DNA of 64,000 nt from Chitinophaga sp. SYP-B3965 (GTDB lineage Bacteria; Bacteroidota; Bacteroidia; Chitinophagales; Chitinophagaceae), in the NCBI RefSeq assembly GCF_009647655.1, contig NZ_WJFD01000008.1, positions 102,919 through 166,918 of the forward strand, read 5' to 3'. The notes beneath the pieces were generated by a model. That model ran no database searches. It was not told the DNA's origin and saw only the letters and a program-made list of their open reading frames with translations. Position 1 is the stretch's first letter. Every line of letters begins with the position of its first letter. Positions 9,091 through 17,835 of the stretch are shown here, in pieces. A program made the translations under genes and the position numbers.

Positions 9091-10524
9091 CTACCAGGGC
9101 ATAGAAAAAGTCTTCACATAAGTAAAACACTTCATCGCCTCAATCACTCCCTCCTTAATCCCCAATCCAGAATCCTTCACCCCACCAAAAGGAGAATTCT
9201 CAATCCGATAACCAGGCACCTCATTAATATTCACCGTCCCCATATGCAAATGCTTCACCGCATGGATCGCCTTTTCCATATCACGCGTAACGATCCCAGA
9301 GGAAAGCCCATACACCGTCCCATTCGCCAAAGCAATCGCATCATCCAGATCTTTCACTTTCATAATCGGCGCAAGAGGCCCAAAAGATTCCTGCACCACC
9401 ATCTGCGCATCCCTCGGAACATCAACGATCACAGTAGGCTCCAGTAAAGCCCCATCCCGACGACCTCCATATAATACCTTCGCACCCTGCACCACCGCTT
9501 TCTTCACTACATCTTCCAAATAAACAGCAGAAGCCTCGTCAATGACAGTGCCCACACGGGTAGCCGCATCCGCAGGATCCCCACAGCTATATTCCTTCGT
9601 TTTCTCCACGAACCGTTTTACAAATTCATCATGAATACTTTCCTGCACAAGGATCCGTTTCACCGCAGTACAACGCTGCCCGGAATTCCTGTAAGACCCT
9701 TCAGCTGCCAATGTAACAGCCAGATCCATATCCGCATCTTCCAAAATGATCAACGGATCATTGCCTCCTAATTCCAGGATCACCTTCTTATACCCGGCCT
9801 GCTTAGCGATGTGTTTCCCCACTGCCACACTTCCCGTAAAAGACACCAGCTCTACTCTTGGATCCTGCACTAAAACTTCCGCTACTTCAGCCGTAGGGCC
9901 AAGTAATACACTCAGCATATAATGCGGCAACCCTGCTTCATACAGCAGTTCCACTAAACGTATAGCCGTGAGGGGAGTTTTCTCCGAGGGCTTTAAGATC
10001 ACTGGCGTACCCGTAGCAATAGCCGGAGCAATTTTATGCGCCACCTGGTTCAGCGGATGATTAAATGGCGTAATAGCCACCGCGAGAGATAAGGGCTCCC
10101 GGAGTGTAAATATTTTACGCGCTTTGCCTTGCGGAGAAATGTCGCAGGAGAAAACCTGGCCATCATCTTTTAGTGCTTCGATGGCAGCAAAGTGTAATAC
10201 ATCTCTTGCACGCCCCACCTCATAACGGGTTTCACGGAGGCAAAGCCCGGATTCAGACATGATCAGCTGCGCAAATTCCTCTTTCCGTTCTTCCAGCAGC
10301 TGACGTGCTTTATCAAGTACGGCAAAACGTTCGTACCTGCTCAGCTTAGGCCCACCTTTCAATCCAGCGAGGATCGCAGCTTCTGTATGCTGCCGGTTCC
10401 CCAATGTAACGGTGCCCACTAAACGACCGTCATAAGGGCTTTTTACTTCCAGTAATACATCAGACTGTAAAGGCTCTCCGGCAATGTAGCCGGTTAAAGA
10501 AATGACTTCATCTAATACAAGCAT
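9091..10524 (-). CDS. phnY: Phosphonoacetaldehyde dehydrogenase (aldehyde dehydrogenase superfamily)
   Basis: Oxidises phosphonoacetaldehyde to phosphonoacetate with NAD(P)+. It has 477 residues with the full ALDH fold: the TPFNHPLN motif (Asn155 stabilises the oxyanion), the general-base Glu251 in LELGGNDP, the catalytic Cys285 in NSGQRCTAVKR, and the late motifs ESFGPLAPI and SPFGGVKDSGLG. The specific assignment comes from placement between phnA and phnW as well as overall resemblance to PhnY. A related ALDH specificity cannot be excluded from motifs alone. It starts 8 bases after the phnA stop, in one minus-strand operon. Confidence 0.9.
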   Translation of the reverse strand: MLVLDEVISLTGYIAGEPLQSDVLLEVKSPYDGRLVGTVTLGNRQHTEAAILAGLKGGPKLSRYERFAVLDKARQLLEERKEEFAQLIMSESGLCLRETRYEVGRARDVLHFAAIEALKDDGQVFSCDISPQGKARKIFTLREPLSLAVAITPFNHPLNQVAHKIAPAIATGTPVILKPSEKTPLTAIRLVELLYEAGLPHYMLSVLLGPTAEVAEVLVQDPRVELVSFTGSVAVGKHIAKQAGYKKVILELGGNDPLIILEDADMDLAVTLAAEGSYRNSGQRCTAVKRILVQESIHDEFVKRFVEKTKEYSCGDPADAATRVGTVIDEASAVYLEDVVKKAVVQGAKVLYGGRRDGALLEPTVIVDVPRDAQMVVQESFGPLAPIMKVKDLDDAIALANGTVYGLSSGIVTRDMEKAIHAVKHLHMGTVNINEVPGYRIENSPFGGVKDSGLGIKEGVIEAMKCFTYVKTFSMPW

Positions 10525-10532
10525 AATAAAGT

Positions 10533-11777
10533 CTAATTATGGTGAGTACCGTTAACGGTGAAATCAAAAACATCAAAATTGCGTGGATCGCCGAGGGCTT
10601 TGCTTTTATAAGCAGCCGTCAGCGGATGAGAGATCAGCAAAGGCACCATTTCTTCATAACGGCCACCATGAGAACGCAGCCCACTATCCAAAGCACTGAG
10701 ATCATGATGCGCCGGCGTGCGACCCACCACTACATCCCTTGCACTCAATACGATCAGATCACCAATGCGATCTTCCGGCTGTTCCAGTAAATGTACTGCG
10801 CGGGCTTTGTTATGTACTTCCGTAATACCCGGCTGATCCTGCAACCAGTTGCTGATTGCCGTTTCATCAGCCCCTTCCGGTAAATGTACCGCCACATAAG
10901 AACCCAATGCACCATGATGTTTCACGTAAGGGTCCGTAATAGGACAGATCACTCTAAAACCACCACCGAATTTCTCCGTCAGCATCGTTTCTATAAAGAG
11001 CACATTGGGAGAACCATCCGGTTTTTGTTTGGCATTCATACCATGATCTGCCGTAGCGCCAATCACTGCGCCCAGCGCAAGCAAGCGGCCCAGCTCATGA
11101 TCAATGGCTTCGTAGAATGCCAGTGATGGCTCATCTTCAGGAGCGTACGTATGTTGCATATAATCCGTGAGGGAGAGATAGAGAAAATCCCCCAGGCCTT
11201 GTTCTATCAATGCCACACCCGCACGCAATACAAAAAGACTTGCATCCGCACTGTAAATAGCCGGGGTGGGGAGGTTTAAAGTTGTTTCCACATTACCGAT
11301 GCCATGTGTAGCTTCCTGCGCCAGGTTAGCTTTTTCTGCTGAGAAAGCGATGCCAGTCATTTTATGACTGAGAATATCCCGCAGTTTTTCTTTCGCAGTA
11401 ACCACCGCTACTTTACGACCAGCATTGGCTGCGGCCGCAAGGATCGTTTCTGCACGGAGGTATTCTGAAGAGTTCATCATTACCTCTTCTTTGCGATTTG
11501 TATCGTAGAAGAAGTTGCCGCAGATGCCATGCACAGCAGGCGTAACACCCGTAACGATCGATGAGTTGTTTACGTTGGTGAAGGAAGGCAAAGCCCCTCT
11601 CACCATACCACGGTAGCCGGCCAGGGTCATTTTTTTGAGGTTGGGCATCCGGTCATGCGCCATGGTGGCATCCAGGTATTCATCAGCGGAGCCATCCAGG
11701 CAGATCACAACTACCGGAGAAGCAGGCGGAGTATACGTTTTGCCATTTACAGTAAAAGATCGGGTAGATATTGACAT
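10533..11777 (-). CDS. phnA: Phosphonoacetate hydrolase (alkaline phosphatase superfamily)
   Basis: A zinc enzyme that cleaves the C-P bond of phosphonoacetate to give acetate and phosphate. It has 414 residues. The expected two-metal ligand set is visible: Asp28 (VICLDGS), nucleophile Thr67 (PSFTNVNN), Asp205 and His209 (LTDYMQH), Asp244 and His245 (TADHGMN), and His370 (LRSHGG). It is first in the phnA-phnY operon. The 259-base gap upstream (11778-12036) separates it from the same-strand XRE-cupin gene. I saw no clear terminator or promoter box in that gap. Confidence 0.95.
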   Translation of the reverse strand: MSISTRSFTVNGKTYTPPASPVVVICLDGSADEYLDATMAHDRMPNLKKMTLAGYRGMVRGALPSFTNVNNSSIVTGVTPAVHGICGNFFYDTNRKEEVMMNSSEYLRAETILAAAANAGRKVAVVTAKEKLRDILSHKMTGIAFSAEKANLAQEATHGIGNVETTLNLPTPAIYSADASLFVLRAGVALIEQGLGDFLYLSLTDYMQHTYAPEDEPSLAFYEAIDHELGRLLALGAVIGATADHGMNAKQKPDGSPNVLFIETMLTEKFGGGFRVICPITDPYVKHHGALGSYVAVHLPEGADETAISNWLQDQPGITEVHNKARAVHLLEQPEDRIGDLIVLSARDVVVGRTPAHHDLSALDSGLRSHGGRYEEMVPLLISHPLTAAYKSKALGDPRNFDVFDFTVNGTHHN

Positions 11778-12036
11778 ACAAACTTTGTTTATAAATACTA
11801 ACTGTTTGGATAGTAAAATTAAACAAATTCTCTAATTAGGACTGTTAATTTTTTATGAAACAGGACATAAAATGGGCTGATCAGACTGAAAAAAGCTGAA
11901 AAGTGCGACGCAACGGGGGCTGCGTGAGGTTAAACGGCTGGGTTCAAAATTATTCTCGCGCTTAGAAAAAACTGCGCTACAAGTGGAAAGAAGCAGTGTA
12001 AGAAAATCCCCCATCTGCCGGCATTACGCCACCAGC

Positions 12037-12621
12037 CTACTTTTCCGCATCCTGGAAGAAGTACACCACCAGCAGGAGGGCATCATCCTCTCCTACATTA
12101 GCGGGTTTGTGACCCAGGCGGCCATCGAAAAAGATAGAATCCCCGGTTTCGAGGATGTGCTTTTCATTATTGATGAGATATTCCACGGTGCCTTTGATCA
12201 CATACTTGTATTCATAAGCGTCCGTTTTCACGATCTGACTGCGTTTGGCGCCCTGCTTCAATTCCAGCAACACGATATCGGTGGGGCCACCTTTGATATT
12301 GCGGGTGAGCACACGTTTGTAGAGGAACCCTTTGGCATTCTCTTTTTCGAAGGCCTGGTATTCATCTTTCCGCTTGATGAGGATCCTGGCGGTTTGCGTT
12401 TGCTGATTGATGTCGTTAAAGAACTCGTTCATATCCAGGTTCAGGGCCCGGATAATATTGATCAGTACCAGCAGGGAGGGTACTGTACGGTTGTTCTCGA
12501 TCTGAGAGATGAGGCCTTTGCTCACGTCTGCTTTATCTGCCAGCTCCTGTACCGTAATGCCTTTGGCTTTGCGCTTTTCCTTGATCTTTGTACTGATCTG
12601 GATGATGATATCTTCTTGCAT
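12037..12621 (-). CDS. XRE-family regulator with C-terminal cupin domain
   Basis: A 194-residue regulator. Residues about 8-62 form a Cro/C1-type helix-turn-helix (GITVQELADKADVSKGLISQ). Residues about 105-190 form a small cupin barrel (YEYKYVIKGTVEYLINNEKH), presumed to sense a small molecule. It lies directly upstream of phnA on the same strand and is the only regulator in the phosphonate locus, so it probably controls phnAY and perhaps the susC/phnW divergent promoters. The ligand is unknown, and AEP or a pathway intermediate is the natural guess. Confidence 0.9.
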   Translation of the reverse strand: MQEDIIIQISTKIKEKRKAKGITVQELADKADVSKGLISQIENNRTVPSLLVLINIIRALNLDMNEFFNDINQQTQTARILIKRKDEYQAFEKENAKGFLYKRVLTRNIKGGPTDIVLLELKQGAKRSQIVKTDAYEYKYVIKGTVEYLINNEKHILETGDSIFFDGRLGHKPANVGEDDALLLVVYFFQDAEK

Positions 12622-12710
12622 GCCTTTTATTTATTGGGAGGTTCCGTTCTAATCCGCAACAAATTAGATATTTTAGCTTAGCTAACCATCATCCCGGGTA
12701 AAGAATACTT

Positions 12711-12718
12711 TACTTTTG
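12711..12718 (+). promoter_or_regulatory. Bacteroidota -7 box upstream of marC
   Basis: TACTTTTG matches the Bacteroidota TAnnTTTG consensus, 14 bases before the marC ATG. No good TTTG -33 element is visible at the usual distance. Confidence 0.5.
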
Positions 12719-12732
12719 CAAAAATTCAATAT

Positions 12733-13302
12733 ATGTTCAGTATCGACCAGATCATTACTGTAGGCTTTACACTCTTCGCTGTGATTGATATCCTTGGCTC
12801 TATTCCCATCCTGCTGTCCCTGAAAGAAAAGCTTGGCGAGATCAGCGCCTGGAAAGCCACACTGGCTTCCGGTGTACTGATGGTCGTTTTTCTGCTGATA
12901 GGAGAAGCCTTCCTGAAACTCATGAGCGTGGATCTGCAGTCCTTTGCTGTAGCTGGTTCCATCGTGATCTTCATCATAGGACTGGAGATGATCCTGGGCA
13001 TTGAATTTTTTAAAAGTGATAACGATACGAAGACGGGAAGCCTGGTGCCTATTGCCTTTCCGCTTATTGCCGGATCTGGTACACTCACCACGATCATGTC
13101 CCTCAAGGCGGATTTCGGGGATTACAACATCCTGGCGGGGATCCTGGTGAACCTGGTGATCATTTTTGTAGTGCTGAAATCGCTGAACAGGATAGAAAGG
13201 ATCCTCGGGAAAGCAGGGCTGATGGTAGTGCGGAAGTTTTTCGGGGTGATCCTGCTGGCCATTGCTGTGCGGATCTTCAAAAGCAATATCGGGACTTTGT
13301 AA
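12733..13302 (+). CDS. MarC-family integral membrane protein
   Basis: A 189-residue protein with about six transmembrane helices typical of the MarC/UPF0056 family (TLFAVIDILGSIPILLSLKE at the N-terminus, then PIAFPLIAGSGTLTTIMSL). The family is widespread, and its biochemical role is not established despite the historical multiple-antibiotic-resistance name. It is divergent from the XRE-cupin gene, with 111 bases between the starts, and ends just before the tRNA-Arg promoter. Confidence 0.92.
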   Translation: MFSIDQIITVGFTLFAVIDILGSIPILLSLKEKLGEISAWKATLASGVLMVVFLLIGEAFLKLMSVDLQSFAVAGSIVIFIIGLEMILGIEFFKSDNDTKTGSLVPIAFPLIAGSGTLTTIMSLKADFGDYNILAGILVNLVIIFVVLKSLNRIERILGKAGLMVVRKFFGVILLAIAVRIFKSNIGTL

Positions 13303-13319
13303 TTTCCTTTTAATTAGCT

Positions 13320-13327
13320 TAGCTTTG
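13320..13327 (+). promoter_or_regulatory. -7 box of the tRNA-Arg gene
   Basis: TAGCTTTG fits the TAnnTTTG consensus and ends 18 bases before the mature tRNA 5' end, a reasonable leader length. Confidence 0.6.
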
Positions 13328-13345
13328 CAGACCTTTTAAGGATTT

Positions 13346-13417
13346 GGCCTCGTCGTACAATGGATAGTACATTAGTCTCCGAAGCTGATGATCCAGGTTC
13401 GATTCCTGGCGAGGCTA
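13346..13417 (+). tRNA. tRNA-Arg(CCG)
   Basis: A full cloverleaf can be folded by hand. The acceptor stem is 13346-13352 with 13410-13416 (one G-U pair at the end), discriminator A at 13417, and U8 at 13353. The D-stem is gtac/gtac, the anticodon stem 13372-13376 with 13384-13388, and the loop ctccgaa gives anticodon CCG at 13379-13381 after U33. The T-arm is ccagg-ttcgatt-cctgg. CCA is not encoded. The adjacent downstream DNA is accessory in character, as is common next to tRNA genes, but I found no integrase and no repeated copy of the tRNA 3' end. Confidence 0.97.
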
Positions 13418-13428
13418 CTATCAAGCAT

Positions 13429-13466
13429 AAAAAAAGTCTTGTAATTGATTTACAAGACTTTTTTAT
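13429..13466. terminator. Bidirectional terminator between tRNA-Arg and the TIR gene
   Basis: A long stem aaaaagtcttgtaa / ttacaagactttttt with a 5-base loop has T runs on both strands. It serves both the tRNA (plus) and the TIR operon (minus, stop at 13478). Confidence 0.9.
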
Positions 13467-13477
13467 ACCCGGATAAA

Positions 13478-14308
13478 TTATTGCTCAATCTTCATTTTCC
13501 TGATCACAGCAATTAAATCCTCCATCCATCCTTCAGTATTCACCTTAATATGTTTATAATCCTGTAATAACGGAGGGAATTCAGATATCTCCAGATCGAT
13601 ATTTAGGATAATGAAATTCTTTTTCCCTGAAGCCATCCGGTTGCGAAAGAAGTATTTCATTTCGTCTCCAGCCCATTTAGAGTTTAAGAAATTCCTGGAA
13701 TAACAGAGCAAACCGATATCAGACTTAGCCAACCCTTCATTTAATTTGTCTGTAATACTATCACCACCGTCAATTTCATATTTATCAAACCAAACCTTTA
13801 TTTCTTCTTTCTGCAGCTCCTGAAAGATCCTTTCAACTATTGGCTTATCAAACGAAGAGTGGGATAAAAATATCTTGTATTTAAATATACTCTCGTCCTT
13901 GCCCCACTTTTGCTCAACGATATTAGCAGAGGCAAATAAAAAAATATCGTTTGGCTTATCAGTCACAATATTAGACACCTGCTCAAATGTACTGAAGGAA
14001 TAAGAAGAATACCGATTCTTGTTTAACTTGTTAAATATAATATCATCTATACTATAATTAAACAGATAGTTCATTTTCTTTTGTGGATAATGTATGCCAA
14101 GCCAGCTATCAAATTCAGTGTCATTTTTCTCAAAAATCACCAGCAATAAAAACTCAAGATTATACGGATTATTGTTAACAAGCAAAGTGATTCCCGTTAA
14201 CTCCTCATTATTAAACCGTGCAAGTATACTTTTAATGAATTCAAGTTCATCCGTTCTTCTTGCATAGGATAGATTAAAAAGATAAAATTTTGTTGCAATA
14301 TCAATCAT
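13478..14308 (-). CDS. TIR-domain protein, last gene of the sigma-DUF262-TIR operon
   Basis: A 276-residue protein. Residues about 1-135 have no fold I recognise. Residues about 143-270 are a TIR domain: the first strand is KIFLSHSSFDK, then VWFDKYEIDGGDSI, then LCYSRNFLNSKWAGDEMKYF. The glutamate in the W-x3-E motif (Glu216) is where NAD+-consuming TIR enzymes have their catalytic residue, so an NADase or cyclic-ADP-ribose-type activity is plausible. In prokaryotes, TIR proteins of this kind are usually the killing or signalling effectors of anti-phage systems. It starts 22 bases after the DUF262 gene, so one transcript is likely. The N-terminal half may be the sensor or the surface that binds the DUF262 partner. 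Confidence 0.88.
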   Translation of the reverse strand: MIDIATKFYLFNLSYARRTDELEFIKSILARFNNEELTGITLLVNNNPYNLEFLLLVIFEKNDTEFDSWLGIHYPQKKMNYLFNYSIDDIIFNKLNKNRYSSYSFSTFEQVSNIVTDKPNDIFLFASANIVEQKWGKDESIFKYKIFLSHSSFDKPIVERIFQELQKEEIKVWFDKYEIDGGDSITDKLNEGLAKSDIGLLCYSRNFLNSKWAGDEMKYFFRNRMASGKKNFIILNIDLEISEFPPLLQDYKHIKVNTEGWMEDLIAVIRKMKIEQ

Positions 14309-14330
14309 TGTAATAATTTTACTGTTAAGC

Positions 14331-16619
14331 TTACACTCCTTCCACTACGGATAATGCCCAGGTATCAATAATATAACCTTCTAACTCTTCAGGCGTGCTG
14401 GATGTTCTTACTTTTGCGAATATCTTACTGATCCTGCTACGTACCGCAGATTGTTCTTCTTTTATGAACTCAATTGGAATTCCTTTCAATATCAGCCACA
14501 ACATATAAAAATTCATTGCAGCTCTTGTATTCCCCGTTTGAAGAATAACATCTAACCGCCGGCTCATTGAAAGCTCTGTTGTTTTCCCGGTGGAGCTGGA
14601 AATAAGAATTTTTAGTTTTCTTACAAAATCCGTTTCAAAGCTATTGAATGACAGTAAAAGCCCACTCTTAAATGCACGATTCTCCAGTACAAGCTTAATA
14701 TGTCCCTTACCATTCCCTCCAATCTTCACTACAGGATGATGCCGCGATTTACAGATCTTCAATACCTCTCTTATACTTTTCATTTCCATCATATCTGGCG
14801 GTATCATATAGTTCAGATAACACAAGCAGGTGATCATCTCCTGATTTTGCATTCGGCGATCAAATTTTCTTAAGCTAAGCCAACTATTGCGCTCATAAAT
14901 ATCCTTTATAGCGCCAATGATATCACTGTCAACATAAGCATTCCAATACTCGAAACTATTTTCTTTAATCGGAAAAGGCTTATGGTTCAACCTTTTGAAC
15001 AATTCTTCCGGTTTGAAAGTTTTGTTCTCACTTTGCTTGATCTCTATAATATCTATATCATACTCCATTATTCGTTCCTGAAAGAATTGTGAAAGCTGAT
15101 CAAACCGCTTACCGTCAATTTCAGGCAATAATTCAGATTTAAGTTTTAACGCGAACCTGTTCTTTCTCGAAGGTTTAAATTCTCCATGCTGGTCCCTGTA
15201 GGCTTCACCAATAAAACCAATAATTGTCAATAACCGCTGTTGGCCGTCAATCAATTCACAAACTTCATCATCCCGTAAATAAACGGAAATAGGATTGATC
15301 TTAACCCCAAGCAAAATGCTTTCAATTAACGCCGATGCCTTCCTGATATCCACTACTTCATCACGCTGATAAGGAGGTCTTAATTCAAATTTACCTCTCT
15401 TCATTTTATTGAGTAAATAACCAATCGAACTCGAAGTGGCTACTGCCTTAGTAGGTTGTTCCTCTGTTTGGGCATGGCGCGTCTTCATATACAGGTCCAT
15501 TTTCTTATTATAATTAATAAGGAACTCATTATCGCTTTTCAAATATTCATCAAAGGAAATATTCAATTGCGATTCAAAGAATGAAGAAATGGAGGCATAT
15601 CTTTCTTTAACCTGTTGTGAATACATATTTTTATCCAAGGCATAATAATGTATATTTTTCCCAAGGTGCTTAACAAGCCTATCCTGGAAAACAGCGTTAC
15701 TTATCCGCTCAATGCTCACATTTTCTTTTTCACAAACGGATAGTGCCCAGTACAAACATTCATATACCAATCCATTAGCGTGAACGTTCTCTCCATTTAA
15801 TAAAGCTTTCATTTTAGTAAGGAAATGGAGTTTCTTTACAAAACCATCAAATAGAGATGGAATATCTTCTCCGTTCTCTTTATCAATTGTTTCATAAGAA
15901 AAACAGTCATAATACTTATTTACAATATCATCCCGATCTCTTACAAATCTGTTGATGGGGATATTATGGAGCACAAGGAGCTGTCGGATATGCTGCATCA
16001 TTGTTTCCAGGTTTCTGCTCCTATGATCAAAGATGTATGTAACCTGTTCATACGTTGATACGTCCTGAGCAAAACACTTCTTAAAATATACATTGATCTT
16101 ATCCTGCAGGTACTGCGCCTTGAATACTTCTTCTTTATTCAAAGGAGATATCCCCATATTGCTTCTTCTAAAGAACTCCCGTTTTATCCATTCTTCCTTT
16201 TCCCGGTCCATATCCTTTTCATTTTTAGGGCTTATCATTATAAACCGGAGTTGGGTATCCAGAATACGATCTTTCAGAGGCTGGTCAAGTTCAGAGTATT
16301 TTTTCCCCGCCAGGTTCCATAATTTATCCAGCCCATGTGGATGCAGCCTGAATTCATCCTTCAAAAACCTGTCTATTGTTTCACAGCGTTGCCTCCCATC
16401 TATCACTTCCCAGGTATCCTGTACCATATAAACTACAATTGGAGGTATCTCCCCGTGCAACAATATGGATTCAACTAAATAGGTAGCCTTCGAATCAGGC
16501 CAAACATAATTCCGTTGATAAGGTGGCTTATAATTTAACTTCCGGGCCGGGCTATCAAATACAGATTGTATGGCTTTCAGGCTGTTGGTCATAACAATGT
16601 TCCCGAATAACTCGTTCAT
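14331..16619 (-). CDS. Double-DUF262 (GmrS/ParB-like) protein
   Basis: A 762-residue protein with two DUF262 domains in tandem. The first has PPYQRNYVW (32-40) and DGRQR (74-78). The second has RPPYQRDEV (about 411-419) and DGQQR (about 457-461). DUF262 is the ParB/Srx-like nucleotide-binding domain of GmrS in GmrSD type IV restriction enzymes, where DGQQR is the key motif. I find no DUF1524 HNH nuclease (H-x2-P pattern) in the C-terminal part, so cleavage is unlikely to come from this protein. It sits between a sigma factor (33 bases upstream) and a TIR protein (22 bases downstream). I infer a recognition or NTP-dependent regulatory component whose effector is the TIR protein. Confidence 0.88.
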   Translation of the reverse strand: MNELFGNIVMTNSLKAIQSVFDSPARKLNYKPPYQRNYVWPDSKATYLVESILLHGEIPPIVVYMVQDTWEVIDGRQRCETIDRFLKDEFRLHPHGLDKLWNLAGKKYSELDQPLKDRILDTQLRFIMISPKNEKDMDREKEEWIKREFFRRSNMGISPLNKEEVFKAQYLQDKINVYFKKCFAQDVSTYEQVTYIFDHRSRNLETMMQHIRQLLVLHNIPINRFVRDRDDIVNKYYDCFSYETIDKENGEDIPSLFDGFVKKLHFLTKMKALLNGENVHANGLVYECLYWALSVCEKENVSIERISNAVFQDRLVKHLGKNIHYYALDKNMYSQQVKERYASISSFFESQLNISFDEYLKSDNEFLINYNKKMDLYMKTRHAQTEEQPTKAVATSSSIGYLLNKMKRGKFELRPPYQRDEVVDIRKASALIESILLGVKINPISVYLRDDEVCELIDGQQRLLTIIGFIGEAYRDQHGEFKPSRKNRFALKLKSELLPEIDGKRFDQLSQFFQERIMEYDIDIIEIKQSENKTFKPEELFKRLNHKPFPIKENSFEYWNAYVDSDIIGAIKDIYERNSWLSLRKFDRRMQNQEMITCLCYLNYMIPPDMMEMKSIREVLKICKSRHHPVVKIGGNGKGHIKLVLENRAFKSGLLLSFNSFETDFVRKLKILISSSTGKTTELSMSRRLDVILQTGNTRAAMNFYMLWLILKGIPIEFIKEEQSAVRSRISKIFAKVRTSSTPEELEGYIIDTWALSVVEGV

Positions 16620-16652
16620 TTTATTATTTTTTTAAGTGATTTCAATTAAACA

Positions 16653-17489
16653 TCAGAACTTAAATTTCCTCTTGCTTTTCCCCTCCACTACGCTATTTAG
16701 CTTCCTCATAGCTTTATAAAATTGCTGCATTGCTTTCCAAGGTGTTATGTATAACTCCCGGGCGATCTCGTTAAATTCCAATCCCTTTATATACAGGTCG
16801 AGTATGGCGACTTGCAGCTTACTTACGTACATTTTATAATTCATTTTCAGTAATGGTGAATTTCTCATGGAGGATTCCGATGCTTTCTTTATCCGGGGAA
16901 CACTTATCTTCAGATCCTTAATGCTCTGCTTTATTTCCTCAGTCACAAACTGATAAGATTCTCTGATCCTTTCGGCAATCTCCTTAGGTTTAAGTCCACG
17001 TCTTACCAGCTCCATTATAATCTTTCTGCTTGGGGGCAAATAAGGGATCGCCTTTTCTATCAATAGATTATTTTCCATCTCATTTGCAGCGATCCTGCGT
17101 TGTTCTTCTTCATCCTCTGGATCATAAACAGCTAGATCTGAGTCATCCAAAAAGTCCACCGACAGCATTTTCCTCCGGGCCGTTTTGCTATTACGGCAAG
17201 CCCATTCCACGGCTTTTCGGATAGAATTTCTTGCATGTGAAAAGTCTGTAATCTTTTCTCTACGCTCCCACAACCGGGAAATGGCATCATTAACAATGAT
17301 CTTTGCTTCGGATCTATCCTGGATACTGTAAAAACAAAATCCAAACACTAAGGCATACAGCCGTTCACAAATGATCGTAGAGCTTCTTTGGTTTCCTGCA
17401 AGAAAAAGCTGAAAGTGGTAATCTAATTCTTCGGGATCATTAAATTTTTCATAACCTCTGGATGTACCAGCAGGATCAAGTTGGGGCAT
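16653..17489 (-). CDS. ECF-like sigma-70 factor with extra C-terminal helix-turn-helix, heading a DUF262-TIR operon
   Basis: About 278 residues from the ATG at 17489; an upstream ATG at 17552 would add 21 residues not typical of the family. Region 2-like sequence (AKIIVNDAISRLWERREKI) is followed by region 4-like sequence (LPPSRKIIMELVRRGLKPKEIAERI). A second HTH near the C-terminus reads AILDLYIKGLEFNEIAREL. Such a duplicated reader is unusual for an ECF sigma. No anti-sigma gene is adjacent. As first gene of the operon it may activate its own promoter, or may have been recruited as a structural or sensing part of the putative defence system. Confidence 0.78.
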   Translation of the reverse strand: MPQLDPAGTSRGYEKFNDPEELDYHFQLFLAGNQRSSTIICERLYALVFGFCFYSIQDRSEAKIIVNDAISRLWERREKITDFSHARNSIRKAVEWACRNSKTARRKMLSVDFLDDSDLAVYDPEDEEEQRRIAANEMENNLLIEKAIPYLPPSRKIIMELVRRGLKPKEIAERIRESYQFVTEEIKQSIKDLKISVPRIKKASESSMRNSPLLKMNYKMYVSKLQVAILDLYIKGLEFNEIARELYITPWKAMQQFYKAMRKLNSVVEGKSKRKFKF

Positions 17490-17835
17490 AATAATAATAC
17501 GATGAGATAAAATGAATAGCTGACCAAATTGATAACACTCAAAGGTCAGCATGAATAAAATCTAGTGTAAACGGAAATCAGGTACGCATACCTGTATGCA
17601 GCCACTCTAAACAAAAAATCTCTATAAGTGCATAAGGGGAACGATTCAGCTGCAAATGTTGTTTCATTATGAAAAGTTATTTAATGGGGGGTTTTATGTA
17701 ATCAATCGATCACGGCAGCAAATGAAATAATTATTCAATTCTAAAATCGTTATTTTTTAGTTAACAACAGATATAGTTAGGTATCCTTTTAAAAGAATGA
17801 TATCATTCTAAAGGAAAACAGCATCTGCCAATATT
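17490..17835. other. Intergenic region upstream of the sigma-DUF262-TIR operon
   Basis: 346 bases, AT-rich, holding the promoter region for the minus-strand operon. No coding sequence, strong hairpin or consensus -7 box was recognised. Confidence 0.5.

Noticed and set aside
8733..9130. Open frames across the palindromic repeat region (minus strand, 65 and 72 codons)
   Set aside because: They consist of translated copies of the repeat (RWIGR recurring) and have no protein-like composition.
11983..12681. 232-codon plus-strand frame
   Set aside because: Entirely antisense to the well-supported XRE-cupin gene.
14331..16619. GmrSD type IV restriction enzyme
   Set aside because: Both DUF262 domains are present, but there is no DUF1524 HNH nuclease motif, so the name would mislead.
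13346..17835. Integrative element inserted at tRNA-Arg
   Set aside because: The position suggests it, but no integrase, no relaxase and no second copy of the tRNA 3' end was found within the window.
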